Shown here piece after piece: positions 24,409 to 34,360 of a stretch of 64,000 bases of DNA. Position numbers and translations under genes: made by a program. The stretch comes from Zafaria cholistanensis (GTDB taxonomy: Bacteria; Actinomycetota; Actinomycetes; Actinomycetales; Micrococcaceae): contig NZ_BKDJ01000007.1 of assembly GCF_008580665.1 (NCBI RefSeq), positions 1 to 64,000 of the forward strand, in the 5' to 3' direction. Each line of letters begins with the position of its first letter. Positions within the stretch are counted from its first letter, which is position 1. The notes under the pieces are model-generated. The model did no database searches, had not been told where the DNA came from, and worked only from the letters and a program-made list of their open reading frames with translations.

Positions 24409-24957
24409 ATGTCCGGAAACTTGCTAGCCCGTTCCGTCCACGATCTCAGCGCGGCCGCCTGGTTCGGCGGTTCCCTGATGGGCGCCATTGGCCTCAACGG
24501 CGCCACGGCCAAAGCCAAAGACCCCACCGAGCGGACCAGGCTCTCCAGCTTGGGGTGGAAGAAATGGGCCCCCGTCCAGGCGGCCGCCTTCGGCGCCCAC
24601 CTGGCGTCCCTCGGCCCCATCCTGGTCGAGAACAAGGGCCGCTATGCGGGCCAGGAGGGCGTCATGAAGTGGACCTGGATCAAGGCCGGGGTCACCGTGG
24701 CCGGAGCGGCCGTCACCCTCTATTCCGGTCTCCTGGGACGCAAGGTCGGCATGCTGGCCGAGGAGGGGGCAGAAGGCGCGACGGAGCCAGGCTCTAACGC
24801 CAGCCCCGAGTTGGCCCAGGCGCAGAAGCAGCTCCAGCGGTTGCAGTGGATCATCCCGGCCTTTGCCGGAACCGTCGTCGTGCTGGGTGCACTGCACGGG
24901 GAGATGCAGCGTCCGAAGAACGTCAAGCTCGGCCTCTTGGAGCGCAGCTTCCACTAG
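24409..24957 (+). CDS. Hypothetical membrane protein
   Basis: The protein has 182 residues and three or four hydrophobic segments (about 14-34, 55-72, 90-110, 145-163), plus an acidic loop at 112-135. M-S-G-N-L-L-A-R-S-V-H-D-L-S-A-A-A-W-F-G-G-S recalls small actinobacterial membrane proteins of unknown role. It is monocistronic and ends at a clear terminator. Confidence 0.7.
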   Translation: MSGNLLARSVHDLSAAAWFGGSLMGAIGLNGATAKAKDPTERTRLSSLGWKKWAPVQAAAFGAHLASLGPILVENKGRYAGQEGVMKWTWIKAGVTVAGAAVTLYSGLLGRKVGMLAEEGAEGATEPGSNASPELAQAQKQLQRLQWIIPAFAGTVVVLGALHGEMQRPKNVKLGLLERSFH

Positions 24958-24969
24958 AGGGGAAACGGC

Positions 24970-25000
24970 CTGCGGCCGGCCCCTGCCGGGCCGGCCGCAG
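24970..25000. terminator. Terminator
   Basis: A perfect 13-bp stem CTGCGGCCGGCCC / GGGCCGGCCGCAG with a 5-base loop, just after the 24409 gene. Confidence 0.82.
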
Positions 25001-25200
25001 GAGAGCCGTCGCCCGGCGCCGGGACATCGTCCCGGAGGCCAATCCGGGCCCAAGCCGGGCCTGAGGTACTGCGGGCCTCAGCCCCGCCGGGTCCGTGGGG
25101 GACCGCCGCCTTATCCGTCATTTCCGCTGCGAACTTACCTGTAGCCTCCATCGCGTTGCTCCCCACATAATGGGGTCACCACTGAAATGGAGGAACCAAA

Positions 25201-25284
25201 ATGCGTGGAAGCAGCCTCATCTGGACCATCGTGGGCATCCTTGTCGCCATTGCCCTGGTCATCTGGATCGCCTCCGCAATCTAG
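25201..25284 (+). CDS. Single-pass membrane microprotein (27 aa)
   Basis: ATG 25201 is preceded by GGAGG at 7 bases. It encodes M-R-G-S-S followed by one continuous hydrophobic helix (L-I-W-T-I-V-G-I-L-V-A-I-A-L-V-I-W-I) and stops at TAG 25282-25284. The charge pattern (Arg2 inside) predicts an N-in orientation. Small membrane peptides of this kind are easily missed. Function unknown. Confidence 0.65.
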   Translation: MRGSSLIWTIVGILVAIALVIWIASAI

Positions 25285-25599
25285 AACAAAGTTCCGCAGG
25301 TTTCCTGCCCGGGATTGTTCCGGTCCCGGGCAAGTGAAGCCTTCCCCAGTCATGACGGGGAAAGGGGGTTCCGCCGCACGGGCCCTATTCTGGCCTGGGC
25401 CCGTGCGGGACCAGGCTTGTCCTGGTATGGATTCTGAAACGGTTCGGGCAGGTAAACGTGCCCGAACGGTGGGCTTGGGCCTGAAAGGGGCCTCCGGCGC
25501 GGACCCGTCGCGCCGGAGGTTCCAAGGGCCCGTTCGGGCCGGCAATGGTTTACGCAGCGGTGCTCTACTATGTGGACAACGTCTAAGGAGCCGCTGGCC

Positions 25600-26346
25600 A
25601 TGACCGCAACGTCTGAAGCGCGCGAGGTTGTCCTCAAGGGCGCTACCGTGCACATCCACACCTCCGGTGCCGGTGCGACGACCTATGTGTTGATCCACGG
25701 CATTGGGGTTTCCTCTCGCTACTTCCGTCCGCTCGGGGAAGAATTGGCCCGGGAGGCGCTGGTGCACAATGTGGACCTGCCGGGCCATGGGCGGTCGCCC
25801 AAGCCGGCCCGCCCCCTCTCAGTCCCGGACTACGCCCGGGTGCTGTGGGCTGCGCTGGACCGAATCGGCGTGGAGGCTCCCGTGCTCGTCGGACACTCGA
25901 TGGGCGCCCAGATTGCCGCGGAAATGGCCCTCGCCGGGCGGCAGTTGGCCGGCGTCGTCCTGCTGGGACCGACGAACTACGCAGCTGAACGGGGCTTCTG
26001 GCGGCAGGCGCTCCGGCTGGGGCAGGACACCCTGCGCGAGCCGTTCGCCGTGAATGCCGTCGTGTTCACGGACTATGCCTTCCGCTGCGGCCTGCCCTGG
26101 TACCTGAAGACCACGCCGGCGATGCTGGGACACCACATTGAGGATGCAGTTGGCGGCATCGGGGCGCCGCTGCTGATCGGGCGCGGTGCCAAGGACCCCC
26201 TTGTTCCGCGGCGCTGGATCGAGGAACTGGCGGCGTTGAGGCCGGGCGCGGAGACGGCCGAAGTCGCAGGCGAGGCGCATGTACTGATGATGAAGTCCGC
26301 GCCCGAGGTCGCGAGGCTCTGCCGCAAGCTGGTGGCGCCCACGTGA
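25600..26346 (+). CDS. Alpha/beta hydrolase
   Basis: This 248-residue protein carries L-I-H-G-I-G (oxyanion loop), V-L-V-G-H-S-M-G-A (Ser nucleophile), K-D-P-L-V-P (acid region) and E-A-H-V-L-M-M (His). ATG 25600 follows AAGGAG. Its stop overlaps the GTG of the next hydrolase, so the two act as an operon. Substrate unknown. Confidence 0.85.
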   Translation: MTATSEAREVVLKGATVHIHTSGAGATTYVLIHGIGVSSRYFRPLGEELAREALVHNVDLPGHGRSPKPARPLSVPDYARVLWAALDRIGVEAPVLVGHSMGAQIAAEMALAGRQLAGVVLLGPTNYAAERGFWRQALRLGQDTLREPFAVNAVVFTDYAFRCGLPWYLKTTPAMLGHHIEDAVGGIGAPLLIGRGAKDPLVPRRWIEELAALRPGAETAEVAGEAHVLMMKSAPEVARLCRKLVAPT

Positions 26347-27038
26347 TCCGGCCCGCCAAACTCCTGCCGCGCGCCCGCGCTTGGTGCCTTGACTATCTGT
26401 ACGTGGCCTACTGGCAGATCCACGCGCTCCTGTTTCCGGCCGACCACCGCCATTTCCTGGAGGGCACGGGACCGGGCACGGCACCGGTGGTGCTCCTTCC
26501 GGGAATCTACGAGACGTGGCAGTTCCTGCACCCGGTCGCCGAGCGGCTCCATGCGGCCGGGCACCCGGTCCACGTGGTCAAGGGTTTGGGATACAACCAC
26601 GGCACCGTGCCGGACATGGCCCACGTGGTGTCCCGGTACCTGGAGGAGAACGACCTGCGCGGAGTGCTGTTGGTGGCCCACAGTAAGGGCGGGCTGATCG
26701 GCAAGTACGTGATGAGCGCTTCGGACCAGGCATGGCGCGTGGAGCGGATGACTGCCATCAATACCCCGTTTTCGGGTTCTGTCTATGCACGCTTCGCCCC
26801 GTTGCGCAGCCTGCGCGATTTCTCCCCGCGTAATGCCGGGCTTCTCAAGCTGGCCCGCAATCTGGAGATCAACCACCGCATCGTCTCTGTTTACAGCGCC
26901 TTCGACCCGCATATCCCTGGCGGGAGTTTTTTGGAGGGCGCCGTAAACATCAAGTTGGACACCATGGGACATTTCCGGCCGATCGGCGACTCCCGTCTGC
27001 TGGCTGTCGTTGAGGAGCAGGTGGCGGGCTTGTCCTGA
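26343..27038 (+). CDS. Lipase/esterase-like alpha/beta hydrolase
   Basis: The 231-residue protein has nucleophile motif V-A-H-S-K-G-G-L, with Ala replacing the usual first Gly. V-V-L-L-P-G-I-Y-E-T forms the oxyanion region. The late I-K-L-D-T-M-G-H-F supplies the likely His. The layout resembles triacylglycerol-lipase-type hydrolases. Starts at GTG in a GTGA overlap with the previous gene. It may have arisen to act on lipid-like substrates, but this is a fold-level assignment only. Confidence 0.78.
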   Translation: MIRPAKLLPRARAWCLDYLYVAYWQIHALLFPADHRHFLEGTGPGTAPVVLLPGIYETWQFLHPVAERLHAAGHPVHVVKGLGYNHGTVPDMAHVVSRYLEENDLRGVLLVAHSKGGLIGKYVMSASDQAWRVERMTAINTPFSGSVYARFAPLRSLRDFSPRNAGLLKLARNLEINHRIVSVYSAFDPHIPGGSFLEGAVNIKLDTMGHFRPIGDSRLLAVVEEQVAGLS

Positions 27039-27102
27039 GTTCGGGAGCGGGCAGTATCCACCCGGCAGGAGCGCAGTGCCGTGCGGCGGCTGCCGGTCTT
27101 GG

Positions 27103-27480
27103 TTATTCGGGCTGGGAGTGTCTGGCTTTGGGCTGTCCGGTCTTCGATTTTCCGGTCTTGGCCTTGGCGGCGGGGAGGGGGAGGCCGGAGGTGGCGGAGT
27201 CACTGGTCCCTTGGGTGGTGGACGGGATCAGGACGATGAAGAAGGCCGCAACGATGTTCCAGCTGATGAGCCGGTGGTTCATCAGTGTCGTGGGTCCGAT
27301 GAGGCGGAAGTTCACCCGCCAATAGAACGCAATGACCGCAAAGCTCAACAGGAACCCAAAAAGGTGGTTGGGCAGGGCCGAGTGCCACAGCGTGGTGGGG
27401 CTTGTCCAGGACTCCGCGGGTGGCGGGTCGACATTGGTAACCACCAGGATGATGGCGAAAGCCCTGGCGCGGGGCGTGCC
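27103..27480 (-). pseudogene. TMEM175-like channel fragment
   Basis: Read on the minus strand, A-F-A-I-I-L-V-V, H-L-F-G-F-L-L-S-F-A-V-I-A-F-Y-W and R-L-I-S-W-N-I-V-A-A-F-F-I-V-L-I-P match TM1-TM3 of the bacterial TMEM175/DUF1211 potassium-channel family. The segment lacks the start of TM1 and everything after TM3. It is fused in frame to the tail of a broken MFS gene. A Lys-rich tail ends it. This is probably a relic. Confidence 0.6.
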
Positions 27481-28077
<597 letters not shown>

Positions 28078-28281
28078 CCGCCCATCCTCCTAAAACAAGC
28101 AATCAGGTATTAGGAGACACGCCTTAGGAGGGAGGCGGCGGAAGGTCCGGGGGCCCATGCATTGCCCCCGCCTCTGCCAGGGTCCACCATGGTGGTGGTG
28201 CCTCGGCTGGGCGCTTTCGGGGTGGCGCGGGCCAGGGGCTGAAACCAGAGTCTTTAAGCCTGCCCAGAGTGAGGGAACCCG

Positions 28282-29943
28282 ATGGCCAGCTCCGTTTCGC
28301 CGGACCGCCGGACACTGCTAAAAACGATCGGGACCGGGGCGGCGGGAATCGCGCTCGTGGTGCCGCTGGCCGGTTGCCGGCCTGGCCAGGCCTCAGCAGC
28401 CCCATCCTCTACCGGCCCCTCCGCCGACGCCGCGCCGTCGCCGCTTCATTCCGCGCCGCAGCAGCAAGTTCCGCCGCTGCTGGACCGGGCCAAGGTAGAC
28501 AACGCACTGGCCCGGCTGGACGGCTCGGTGCACCACGCGATGGAGCAGACCGGCGTGCCCGGCATCGCCGTGGCCGTGGTCTACCAGGACGCGGTACTGC
28601 ATGCGCAGGGATACGGGGTGCGGGAGGCTGGCCAGGACGCCAAGGTGGACGCGGACACGGTGTTCCAGCTCGCGTCGGTGTCCAAGCCCCTGGCCTCCAC
28701 GGTGGTGGCGGGGGTGGTGGGACGCGGAAAGGTCCAGTGGACCGACCCGGTGATCCGCCACAACCCGTCCTTTGCGCTCAAGGACCCCTACGTGACCCGC
28801 AACGCCACGTTTGAGGACCTGATGTCCCACCGCAGCGGCCTGCATACCGGGGCGGGAGACCTGCTCGAGGACCTCGGGTTCGACCGCGCCTACATCCTGG
28901 GCCACCTGAACCAGCAGCCGCTGGAGCCGTTCCGCGACGCCTACAACTACAGCAACTTCGGATACACGGAGGGCGGCCAGGCGGCGGCCGACGCCATGGG
29001 CATGGCGTGGGAGGACCTGGCCCAGGAAATCCTGTTCGGCCCCCTGGGCATGGGTTCCTCAAGCTACCGCCACGCGGACTACGAGCAGGCCGCCAACAAG
29101 GCCCGTATCCACGTGCCGGTGGGTCACCGGAAGTGGGAGGCCAAGTACGTGCGCAATGCCGATGCGGAGGCACCGGCCGGAGGCGCCAGTTCCTCGGTGC
29201 GCGATTTGGCCCAGTGGATCCGCCTCCAGCTGGCCCACGGGCGGCACGAAGGACGGCAACTCATCGACGAGCAGGCCCTGCTGGCTACCCATGTACCGGA
29301 GGCGGTCATGGGGCCGCCGTCCACGCCGGCTGCCCGCACCCGCTTCTACGGTCTGGGATGGAACGTGACCTACGACGACCAGGCCCGGCTGCAGCTGGGC
29401 CACTCCGGGGCCTTCAACCTCGGTGCAGCGACTGTCGTGATGCTCCTCCCGGGCGAGCAGTTGGGCATCGTGGTCCTGGCCAACGGGCAGCCGCAGGGCA
29501 TTCCCGAGGCGATCGCCGCCGAGTTTTTCGATACGGCGCAGCATGGGGCGCCCACGGTGGACTGGCTCCCGTTCACCGCCGCGGCGTTCCGGCAGATCGA
29601 GGAGGCTGACCAGCCGGAGGTGGACTATTCCAAGGCCCCGGCCGATCCCCGGCCGGCACGCTCCCTTGATGCCTACACGGGCACCTACGCAAACCCCTAC
29701 TACGGACCGCTGACCGTGTCCGCGGAGCAGGGCCAGCTGTCCATGGTCCTGGGCCCGGGGGAACGGCCCACCACCTTCCGGCTGAGCCATTTCGACGGCG
29801 ACACCTTCAGTTTCGAAACCATCGGCGAGAACGCCAACGGCCTCGCCGGGGCGATTTTCGCCCCGGCTGACGGGGGTCGGGCAGTCAGCGTACGGCTGGA
29901 CTTCTACGACACCACCGGACTGGGAACCTTCACGCGGAGCTAG
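28282..29943 (+). CDS. Serine hydrolase lipoprotein (beta-lactamase/penicillin-binding fold)
   Basis: The protein has 553 residues. Twin-Arg-like D-R-R-T-L-L-K precedes a hydrophobic stretch and the lipobox P-L-A-G-C. A Pro/Ser-rich linker leads into a class C beta-lactamase-fold domain with S-V-S-K (active Ser), Y-N-Y-S-N (general base) and G-H-S-G (third motif). The C-terminal 110 residues form a beta-rich DUF3471-like domain (Y-T-G-T-Y-A-N-P-Y-Y-G). It is likely an exported esterase, D-aminopeptidase or carboxypeptidase on the cell surface. True beta-lactamase activity is not implied. Confidence 0.85.
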   Translation: MASSVSPDRRTLLKTIGTGAAGIALVVPLAGCRPGQASAAPSSTGPSADAAPSPLHSAPQQQVPPLLDRAKVDNALARLDGSVHHAMEQTGVPGIAVAVVYQDAVLHAQGYGVREAGQDAKVDADTVFQLASVSKPLASTVVAGVVGRGKVQWTDPVIRHNPSFALKDPYVTRNATFEDLMSHRSGLHTGAGDLLEDLGFDRAYILGHLNQQPLEPFRDAYNYSNFGYTEGGQAAADAMGMAWEDLAQEILFGPLGMGSSSYRHADYEQAANKARIHVPVGHRKWEAKYVRNADAEAPAGGASSSVRDLAQWIRLQLAHGRHEGRQLIDEQALLATHVPEAVMGPPSTPAARTRFYGLGWNVTYDDQARLQLGHSGAFNLGAATVVMLLPGEQLGIVVLANGQPQGIPEAIAAEFFDTAQHGAPTVDWLPFTAAAFRQIEEADQPEVDYSKAPADPRPARSLDAYTGTYANPYYGPLTVSAEQGQLSMVLGPGERPTTFRLSHFDGDTFSFETIGENANGLAGAIFAPADGGRAVSVRLDFYDTTGLGTFTRS

Positions 29944-30070
29944 GGAGCCGCCCTGCTGGGGGCACAAAGGGGCCGCCGCCCTTTCCTGATCCCTTGACCC
30001 GGCCGTACGGCCGGGGTGCACTGGAAGCAGTGCCCGCGCCGAACCGCAGGGACGAAGGCAGGGAGATGAC

Positions 30071-31261
30071 ATGGCGGACCATCACGAGGTGCTGGTGATC
30101 GGCGGCGGAAACGCGGGCATTTCGCTGGCCGCGCGGCTGCGACGCTACAAGGTTGCAGACATCGGGCTGATTGAGCCACGTACCACGCACTACTTCCAGC
30201 CGCTCTTTTCCCACATCGGCGGGGGCGCCGCCCGGATGGGTGAGGCCACGCGGGAGCAGGCCAGGGTCATGCCGCGTGGGATCGAATGGATCCGCGGGGA
30301 AGCGGCCGACATCCGGCCCGAAGAAAACGCCGTGCTGCTGGCGGACGGACGCCGCATCGGCTACGGCCAGCTGGTTGTGTGTCCGGGCCTGCAGAAGGAC
30401 TGGGACGGGATTCCGGGGCTGGCCGGGGCCATGGCTTCGGCTCAGGTGACCTCCAACTACGATCCGGCGATGCCGGAGAAGACCTGGGGGCTGGTGCGCT
30501 CCCTGCGCTCGGGGACGGCAATTTTCACCCAGCCCCCGGGGCCGGCGACCTGCGTGGACGTTGGCCAGAAGATTGCCTACATGGCCTGCGACTACTGGCG
30601 CGAGTACGGCGTGCTGCGTGATATCCGGGTGGTCCTCGTGGTGCCCACACCGACGGTGTTCGGCATCGAGGACGTGGACGCGGTGCTTCGGGCCAAGATC
30701 GCCGAGTACGGCATTGAACTGCACACTTCCACGAGCCTGGCCGGCGTTGACGCTGCGCGGCGCACGGTTACCTTGGCCGGCCCCGACGGGACCCGCGAGC
30801 TCTCCTTTGACCTGCTTCACGTCGTGCCTCCGCAGTCCGCGCCAGACTGGCTGAAGGGGACCCCGCTGCCGGCCGCCGGTGACGCCAGTGGATTCGTTGA
30901 GGTGGATCCGGAGTCGCTAAGGCACCGGCGGTACGCCAACGTGTGGTCGCTGGGCGACGCCGCCGCAACCCTGAACTACAAGAGCGGAGGGGCGCTGCGC
31001 AAGCAGGTAAAGGTATTGGCCCGGAACCTCGCGGCGGTGGCACGCGGAAGCGAGCCGCGCGAGCGCTACAACCACTATGGCGTCTGTCCCATCGCCCTGA
31101 CCCGGCATACCCTCCTGTTCGCCGAGTTCGACCACCAGTACCGGCCCATGCCGACCGTCCCGTGGATGGACTTGGCGAAGGAGCGACGCTGGGCCTGGGT
31201 GCTGGACCGGTGGATTTTTCCGCAGGTCTACTGGCGCCTGATTCTCAAGGGAAGGGCCTAG
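30071..31261 (+). CDS. Sulfide:quinone oxidoreductase-like flavoprotein
   Basis: This 396-residue two-dinucleotide-binding-domain protein has FAD motif V-I-G-G-G-N-A-G-I-S. P-G-P-A-T-C-V-D-V-G-Q-K-I-A-Y and Y-G-V-C-P-I-A-L supply two cysteines, as in the type II (SQOR-like) sulfide:quinone reductases. S-L-G-D-A-A-A-T is the second FAD contact. The C-terminal W-V-L-D-R-W-I-F-P-Q-V-Y-W-R segment is amphipathic and would sit on the membrane face. It probably oxidises sulfide or persulfide and passes electrons to menaquinone. ATG 30071 follows GGGAGA. No persulfide dioxygenase gene is adjacent. Confidence 0.8.
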   Translation: MADHHEVLVIGGGNAGISLAARLRRYKVADIGLIEPRTTHYFQPLFSHIGGGAARMGEATREQARVMPRGIEWIRGEAADIRPEENAVLLADGRRIGYGQLVVCPGLQKDWDGIPGLAGAMASAQVTSNYDPAMPEKTWGLVRSLRSGTAIFTQPPGPATCVDVGQKIAYMACDYWREYGVLRDIRVVLVVPTPTVFGIEDVDAVLRAKIAEYGIELHTSTSLAGVDAARRTVTLAGPDGTRELSFDLLHVVPPQSAPDWLKGTPLPAAGDASGFVEVDPESLRHRRYANVWSLGDAAATLNYKSGGALRKQVKVLARNLAAVARGSEPRERYNHYGVCPIALTRHTLLFAEFDHQYRPMPTVPWMDLAKERRWAWVLDRWIFPQVYWRLILKGRA

Positions 31262-31386
31262 GGTGCGTTGCTGAAGCCGGCTCCGCTCCGGTTCAGGGCC
31301 GCAGCGAACCGGACCCCGACCAGACCCCGCCCGGCCACAACCCAAATCAGGCAAACCCCCGTCCCAACAGGGTTTAACAACACCCC

Positions 31387-32916
31387 CTAGGGCGTTCCCG
31401 AATGGGCGGGCCCCCCGTCTGAATCGGCGGGTGCGGGCGGCTGGTTGTGCGGGCGCGGCGGAAGGTTCCGCGTGGCCGGGCCCTCCAGCAGGCACCCGTC
31501 CGGGGCGAACCGGGAACCATGCAGCGGGCAATCCCAGCTCTGTTCCACGGCGTTCCAGCGCAACCGTCCGCCCAGGTGCGTGCACCGCGGGGTGGTGCGC
31601 TGAACCGACCCGGCAAACCACCGCGAGGCTATCCCGGCATTCAGCCGCGCCGTCTCCCCCACCTCCTCCAAGTCCAGATGCCTGCCGTAGAGCCGCCCAG
31701 CCCACTCCAGGGAGGGCGCGGTGTCCTCCGTGGGCCCGCCGACGCACAACCGGGCCAGTTGCATCGCCGCCGCCACCCCATTGGTCATACCCCATTTGGC
31801 GAACCCGGAAGCAAACAGCACCGGGTTCGCGCCCCGGCCTGACACCCCTAAGGGGCCGGCCATCGGCAGGCCGCCGACAGGGGAATAGTCCTGGGCGGAC
31901 CAGGCATGGGTTTCCATGAGGCCCGGAAACATCCTTTTGGCCCAGGCGCGCAACTCGGCTTGGGGCACTGTCCCGGAATCCCGTCCCACCGTGTGCGAGG
32001 CGCCGCCGACCAGAAGCCTTTCGGCCCCGTCGGGAGAGGTGGTGGTGCGCAGCGACCGCCGCACGCCATCCACGGAAATCAGCATGTCGCGGGGCAGTTC
32101 CGTGGTCCCGGGAAGCACCCGCCGGTAGGCCAGTATGTAGGAGCGTTCCGGCAGCACCCGGGTGAAGATCAGGCCCCGGAGCAGCGTGGGGATCCCGGTA
32201 GCCATGACTACCCGGCGGGCCTGCAGTTGGGACGGTCCCGGCTGGTTCCCGGTTCCCGGTTCCTGCCGCCCGGGCCCGATGCGCACCGTGGGGGTACCCG
32301 TGCTGGAAACGCCGAGGACCCGGGCGCCGGCCACCACGGTCCCGCCGAGCCGACGAACCTCCGCCACCGCGGCGGAGACAAAGTCCATGGGGTCGAATTG
32401 CCGCTGGGCCTCCAGCCCCACCGCGCCGGCAAAGGGGAACGGCACTTCCAGACTGCCGGGGCCGAGGCTGACCGCGGGCTGTCCTGCCGCTTCCAGCACC
32501 CTCAGGTCATCCTCGAGCTGGACCTTGCCGGCGGTGGTTTGCGCGTAGGTGACGGCCCTGCGGGCCTGCATGTCCACGCCCAGGCCGTTACAGAGGCGAA
32601 CCAGCCATTCCAGGGCGTCGGCGTTGGCGCGCACGTAGGCTTGGGCCACCTCTGGACCGTGGCGGCGCAGGATGGTCCCGGCCCGTCCGCCGTGCAGGGC
32701 GGTTACCTTGGCTGTCGTATGGCCGGTGGTCACAGCACCGGGGTGCCGTGCCTCCAGCACGACGACCCGCTGCCCGGCCCGCAGGAGCATCAGGGCGGTG
32801 CACAGCCCGGTGATCCCCGCTCCGACGACAATCGTATCGATGGCTTCGCCGGTGCTGCGGGGCAGGGCGTCACATTCAGGGGGCACGCGCCCCTCCATCC
32901 AGAGCGGACCCGTCAT
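31387..32916 (-). CDS. FAD-dependent oxidoreductase with C-terminal Rieske domain
   Basis: This 509-residue protein consists of a D-amino-acid-oxidase-like FAD domain (V-V-G-A-G-I-T-G-L-C-T-A, V-L-E-A) and a C-terminal Rieske [2Fe-2S] domain. The Rieske motifs are C-T-H-L-G-G and C-P-L-H-G-S-R-F. ATG 32916 follows AAAGGACGG. The frame is open further upstream but overlaps the divergent dehydrogenase promoter. The class is widespread, but the electron donor and substrate are unknown. The H-T-T-A-K-V-T segment is family-typical. Confidence 0.85.
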   Translation of the reverse strand: MTGPLWMEGRVPPECDALPRSTGEAIDTIVVGAGITGLCTALMLLRAGQRVVVLEARHPGAVTTGHTTAKVTALHGGRAGTILRRHGPEVAQAYVRANADALEWLVRLCNGLGVDMQARRAVTYAQTTAGKVQLEDDLRVLEAAGQPAVSLGPGSLEVPFPFAGAVGLEAQRQFDPMDFVSAAVAEVRRLGGTVVAGARVLGVSSTGTPTVRIGPGRQEPGTGNQPGPSQLQARRVVMATGIPTLLRGLIFTRVLPERSYILAYRRVLPGTTELPRDMLISVDGVRRSLRTTTSPDGAERLLVGGASHTVGRDSGTVPQAELRAWAKRMFPGLMETHAWSAQDYSPVGGLPMAGPLGVSGRGANPVLFASGFAKWGMTNGVAAAMQLARLCVGGPTEDTAPSLEWAGRLYGRHLDLEEVGETARLNAGIASRWFAGSVQRTTPRCTHLGGRLRWNAVEQSWDCPLHGSRFAPDGCLLEGPATRNLPPRPHNQPPAPADSDGGPAHSGTP

Positions 32917-33071
32917 GTCCCGTCCTTTCGTGGGTTCCCACAGTGAATCAACACCTGCCGTCCCCCGCAAGGGATTCTCGGGCCGCCGGCTACATATCTG
33001 CGGCTTCTTCCTGTCCCGGCCCGCCTGTGCTTCACTGGACGGCAACTGCCCCCTATCCAAGGAGATCCGCC

Positions 33072-34244
33072 GTGAAGGCGTTGACCTGGCAAGGAAAGCG
33101 GAAGATCGTCCACGAGGAAGTCCCGGATCCCGTGATCCGGGAACCCGGAGACGCAATCATTGAAATCAGCTCCACCGCTATCTGCGGTTCGGACCTGCAC
33201 CTGTATGAACTCCTGGGCCCGTACATGAACCGCGGGGACGTCCTGGGGCACGAGCCCATGGGAACCGTGGTGCAGGTCGGCTCGGGTGTCGAGCGGCTGA
33301 AGATCGGGGACCGGGTGGTGGTTCCCTTCAACATCGCCTGCGGGAACTGCTGGATGTGCGACCACGGGTTGCAGTCCCAGTGCGAGACCACCCAGGTGAC
33401 CGCCCACGGCAAGGGCGCCGCCATTTACGGCTATTCCCAGCTGTATGGCAGTGTCCCGGGCGGGCAGGCGGAGCTGTTGCGGGTCCCCTTCGCCGATTAT
33501 GGGGCGATAGTCGTCGGGCGGGAGCTGCCGGACCACCGGTACCTCTTCCTCAGCGACATCCTGCCCACCGCCTGGCAGGCCGTGGAGTATGCGGCCGTCC
33601 CCGAGCGGGGGACGATGGCGGTGTTTGGGCTGGGCCCCGTGGGGCAGTTGTGCGCCCGCATTGGCCAGTACCGCGGTTACCGCGTCTTCGGGATTGACCC
33701 GGTGCCGGAGCGGCGGGCCATGGCCGAACGGAACGGGACTGAAGCCATGGATTTCACGCCCGATGCGCTGGCTAAGATCCGTGAGGCAACCGGGCGCGGT
33801 CCGGACGCCGTCGTGGACGCCGTGGGGATGGAGGCGCATGGTTCCCCGGTCGGGACATTCCTTCAGGAAAGCGTGGGGCTGCTGCCGGACCGGGTAGCGC
33901 GCAAGGCCATGGAGACCGTGTCGATCGACAGGACCGTCGTGCTGCACAGCGCGGTGGAGGTGGTGCGCCGCGGCGGGACGATCTCGCTCAGCGGCGTCTA
34001 CGCCGGCATGGCCACCCCGATGCCGTTGCAGGAGATGTTCGACAAGCAGATCCAGGTGCGCCAGGGCCAATGCAACGTCCGGCGCTGGATCGACCGGTTG
34101 CTTCCCCTAGCCGAGGAACCCAGCGACCCACTGGGCCTGGACGACCTGGTCACCCATACGGCTCCGCTGTCCGAAGGCCCTGAACTGTACGCCACGTTCC
34201 AGAAGAAACAGGAGGGCTGCATCAAAGTGGTCCTGAAGCCCTGA
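33072..34244 (+). CDS. Zinc-dependent alcohol/formaldehyde dehydrogenase-like MDR protein
   Basis: This 390-residue medium-chain dehydrogenase carries I-C-G-S-D-L-H and G-H-E-P-M-G (catalytic Zn). C-G-N-C-W-M-C-D-H-G-L-Q-S-Q-C supplies the structural Zn cysteines. G-L-G-P-V-G-Q-L-C-A is the NAD(P) Rossmann motif. It is closest in style to the FDH-like glutathione-independent subgroup. GTG 33072 follows AAGGAG. It is divergent from the FAD-Rieske gene. An 8-bp repeat array runs through its stop codon. Confidence 0.85.
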   Translation: MKALTWQGKRKIVHEEVPDPVIREPGDAIIEISSTAICGSDLHLYELLGPYMNRGDVLGHEPMGTVVQVGSGVERLKIGDRVVVPFNIACGNCWMCDHGLQSQCETTQVTAHGKGAAIYGYSQLYGSVPGGQAELLRVPFADYGAIVVGRELPDHRYLFLSDILPTAWQAVEYAAVPERGTMAVFGLGPVGQLCARIGQYRGYRVFGIDPVPERRAMAERNGTEAMDFTPDALAKIREATGRGPDAVVDAVGMEAHGSPVGTFLQESVGLLPDRVARKAMETVSIDRTVVLHSAVEVVRRGGTISLSGVYAGMATPMPLQEMFDKQIQVRQGQCNVRRWIDRLLPLAEEPSDPLGLDDLVTHTAPLSEGPELYATFQKKQEGCIKVVLKP

Positions 34245-34287
34245 AGCCCTGAAGCCCTGAAGCCCTGAAGCCCTGAAGCCCTGAAGC
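34233..34287. repeat. 8-bp tandem repeat across a stop codon
   Basis: CTGAAGCC is repeated six full times plus seven bases. The last coding triplets and the TGA stop of the zinc dehydrogenase lie in copies 1-2. Copy-number change downstream would not alter the protein. Confidence 0.92.
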
Positions 34288-34360
34288 TGCCACCCGGAAG
34301 AACGCCACGGGCCCTCGCCGCCCTGGCGCTCGCCCGGACAGTTTTGGGCACCCCTGGAGA

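Noticed and set aside
28282-29943. Antibiotic-resistance beta-lactamase
   Set aside because: The lipoprotein is a large serine hydrolase with a DUF3471-like tail. The fold is shared by many esterases and peptidases, and there is no resistance context.
34233-34287. CRISPR-like array
   Set aside because: The 8-bp units are contiguous with no spacers. The same holds for the 7-, 14-, 15- and 17-bp arrays.
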